The notes beneath the pieces were generated by a model, which saw only the letters and a list, made by a program, of their open reading frames with translations, made no database searches and had not been told where the DNA came from. A program made the position numbers and the translations under genes. From Planctomycetaceae bacterium (GTDB lineage Bacteria; Planctomycetota; Planctomycetia; Pirellulales; Pirellulaceae): a stretch of 43,507 nucleotides of DNA. This document shows, one piece after another, positions 42,999 to 43,507 of this stretch; within the stretch, counting starts at the first letter, position 1; every line of letters starts with the position of its first letter. The DNA is taken from contig PAPJ01000004.1 of assembly GCA_002709045.1 (NCBI GenBank), positions 1 through 43,507 on the forward strand. Direction: 5' to 3'.

Positions 42999-43496
42999 TT
43001 ATTGGTTGTTATAGAGGTTGAGTGTGATATGAGCCTGCCCCTGATGGTGTCCTTCATGCCAGTTAATAATGTTTAGCGTTGTTCGCAGGTCGAGCTCTTT
43101 CCCCAGTCGGGGATGAATCCAGGTAAAAGAATCTAGCTGCTGCTCATTGAATTGACTGAGTGTATCCAGCATGATCACGCGGCCATTATTTAAGACTTGA
43201 CTGATTTCGTCGACAGTAGGAATGTCGTCGTCAGGTGTGGAACCACCTTGAAACCGTTTCCAAAGGTCTTTGTGCTTTGCATCTTCATGTCGCTTGGCGA
43301 GACGATCGACGCCGAATAATTCTTCCGTGATACCGATATGCACCAATTGCCAGGCAATGTGGGCGCGGCCTGCGCCGGGACGCCAACCCAGCACTTGCGC
43401 CGGATTGTCCATGGCTGCGATTTGCTCCAGCGTTAACAGTGTTCTTGTCCGATTGAAAGCAAAAGCTTCTTTAAAGGTCTCGATCATTTCATTCAT
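42999..43496 (-). CDS. DinB-family protein
   Basis: 165 residues, a four-helix-bundle metal-binding protein. Likely metal ligands are the His in AHIAWQLVH and those in the C-terminal [11 protein letters not shown], the position of the DinB/YfiT histidine triad. The family includes thiol- and mycothiol/bacillithiol-dependent transferases, but the substrate of this member is unknown. Its stop lies 19 bases before the ATPase gene's ATG, so it may lead the - strand operon. The start is at the window edge but seems complete. Confidence 0.85.
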   Translation of the reverse strand: MNEMIETFKEAFAFNRTRTLLTLEQIAAMDNPAQVLGWRPGAGRAHIAWQLVHIGITEELFGVDRLAKRHEDAKHKDLWKRFQGGSTPDDDIPTVDEISQVLNNGRVIMLDTLSQFNEQQLDSFTWIHPRLGKELDLRTTLNIINWHEGHHQGQAHITLNLYNNQ

Positions 43497-43507
43497 TTCG
43501 TAAAACA

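Overview
The window looks like a chromosomal segment from a member of the Planctomycetota (inference from gene content; no rRNA or marker phylogeny is available here). The pointers are a MoxR/DUF58/BatA/VWA membrane cluster with very large companion proteins, multi-domain c-type cytochromes with cupredoxin-like neighbours, many secreted proteins of unknown function, an NPCBM-domain protein, an archaeal-type phosphoglycerate mutase, and weak or mixed Shine-Dalgarno sites with some TTG/GTG starts. No tRNA, rRNA, CRISPR array, transposase or phage gene was seen. Coding density is very high and no gene-free stretch exceeds 300 bases.

Region 1 (1-15660) is an aerobic respiration operon on the + strand. 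It opens with the 3' part of a large c-type cytochrome whose start lies outside the window. Next come two tandem secreted cupredoxin-like proteins with amicyanin-type copper loops and a diheme cytochrome c lipoprotein. The oxidase itself follows: coxB, coxA (A2 type, YSHP motif), ctaA, ctaB, a coxC with a ~200-residue extra loop, and a small subunit IV. An ABC-2 exporter pair, a SCO-type copper chaperone, a DUF420 membrane protein and a small CxxC protein complete the run. A DUF983 protein sits convergently on the - strand and a small membrane protein starts the next unit. Several operon proteins carry His/Asp-rich tracts, some built from short tandem DNA repeats, which suggests a shared metal-handling property.

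Region 2 (15677-30367, + strand) is a tightly packed cell-envelope cluster: a beta-propeller-like secreted protein, MoxR AAA+ ATPase, DUF58 protein, BatA-type VWA membrane protein, a second VWA membrane protein, a 999-residue membrane/coiled-coil protein, a small secreted protein, a Tat-like-exported alpha/alpha-barrel (squalene-cyclase-like) protein and an NPCBM protein. Gaps are minimal and many genes overlap, so they probably act together in the envelope; the substrate is unknown.

Region 3 (30391-36463) is housekeeping: apgM on the - strand, then pgi, a UlaG-like metallo-hydrolase, two paralogous secreted proteins, a Rieske ferredoxin and a MazG-type pyrophosphohydrolase with a cysteine-rich tail.

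Region 4 (36641-43496) has a membrane protein gene split by a single in-frame TAG (probably TGG in the ancestor), an ABC ATPase without a permease in view, and on the - strand a DinB-family gene followed by a ChlI-like AAA+ ATPase and a VWA protein, a second AAA+/VWA pair independent of the one in region 2.
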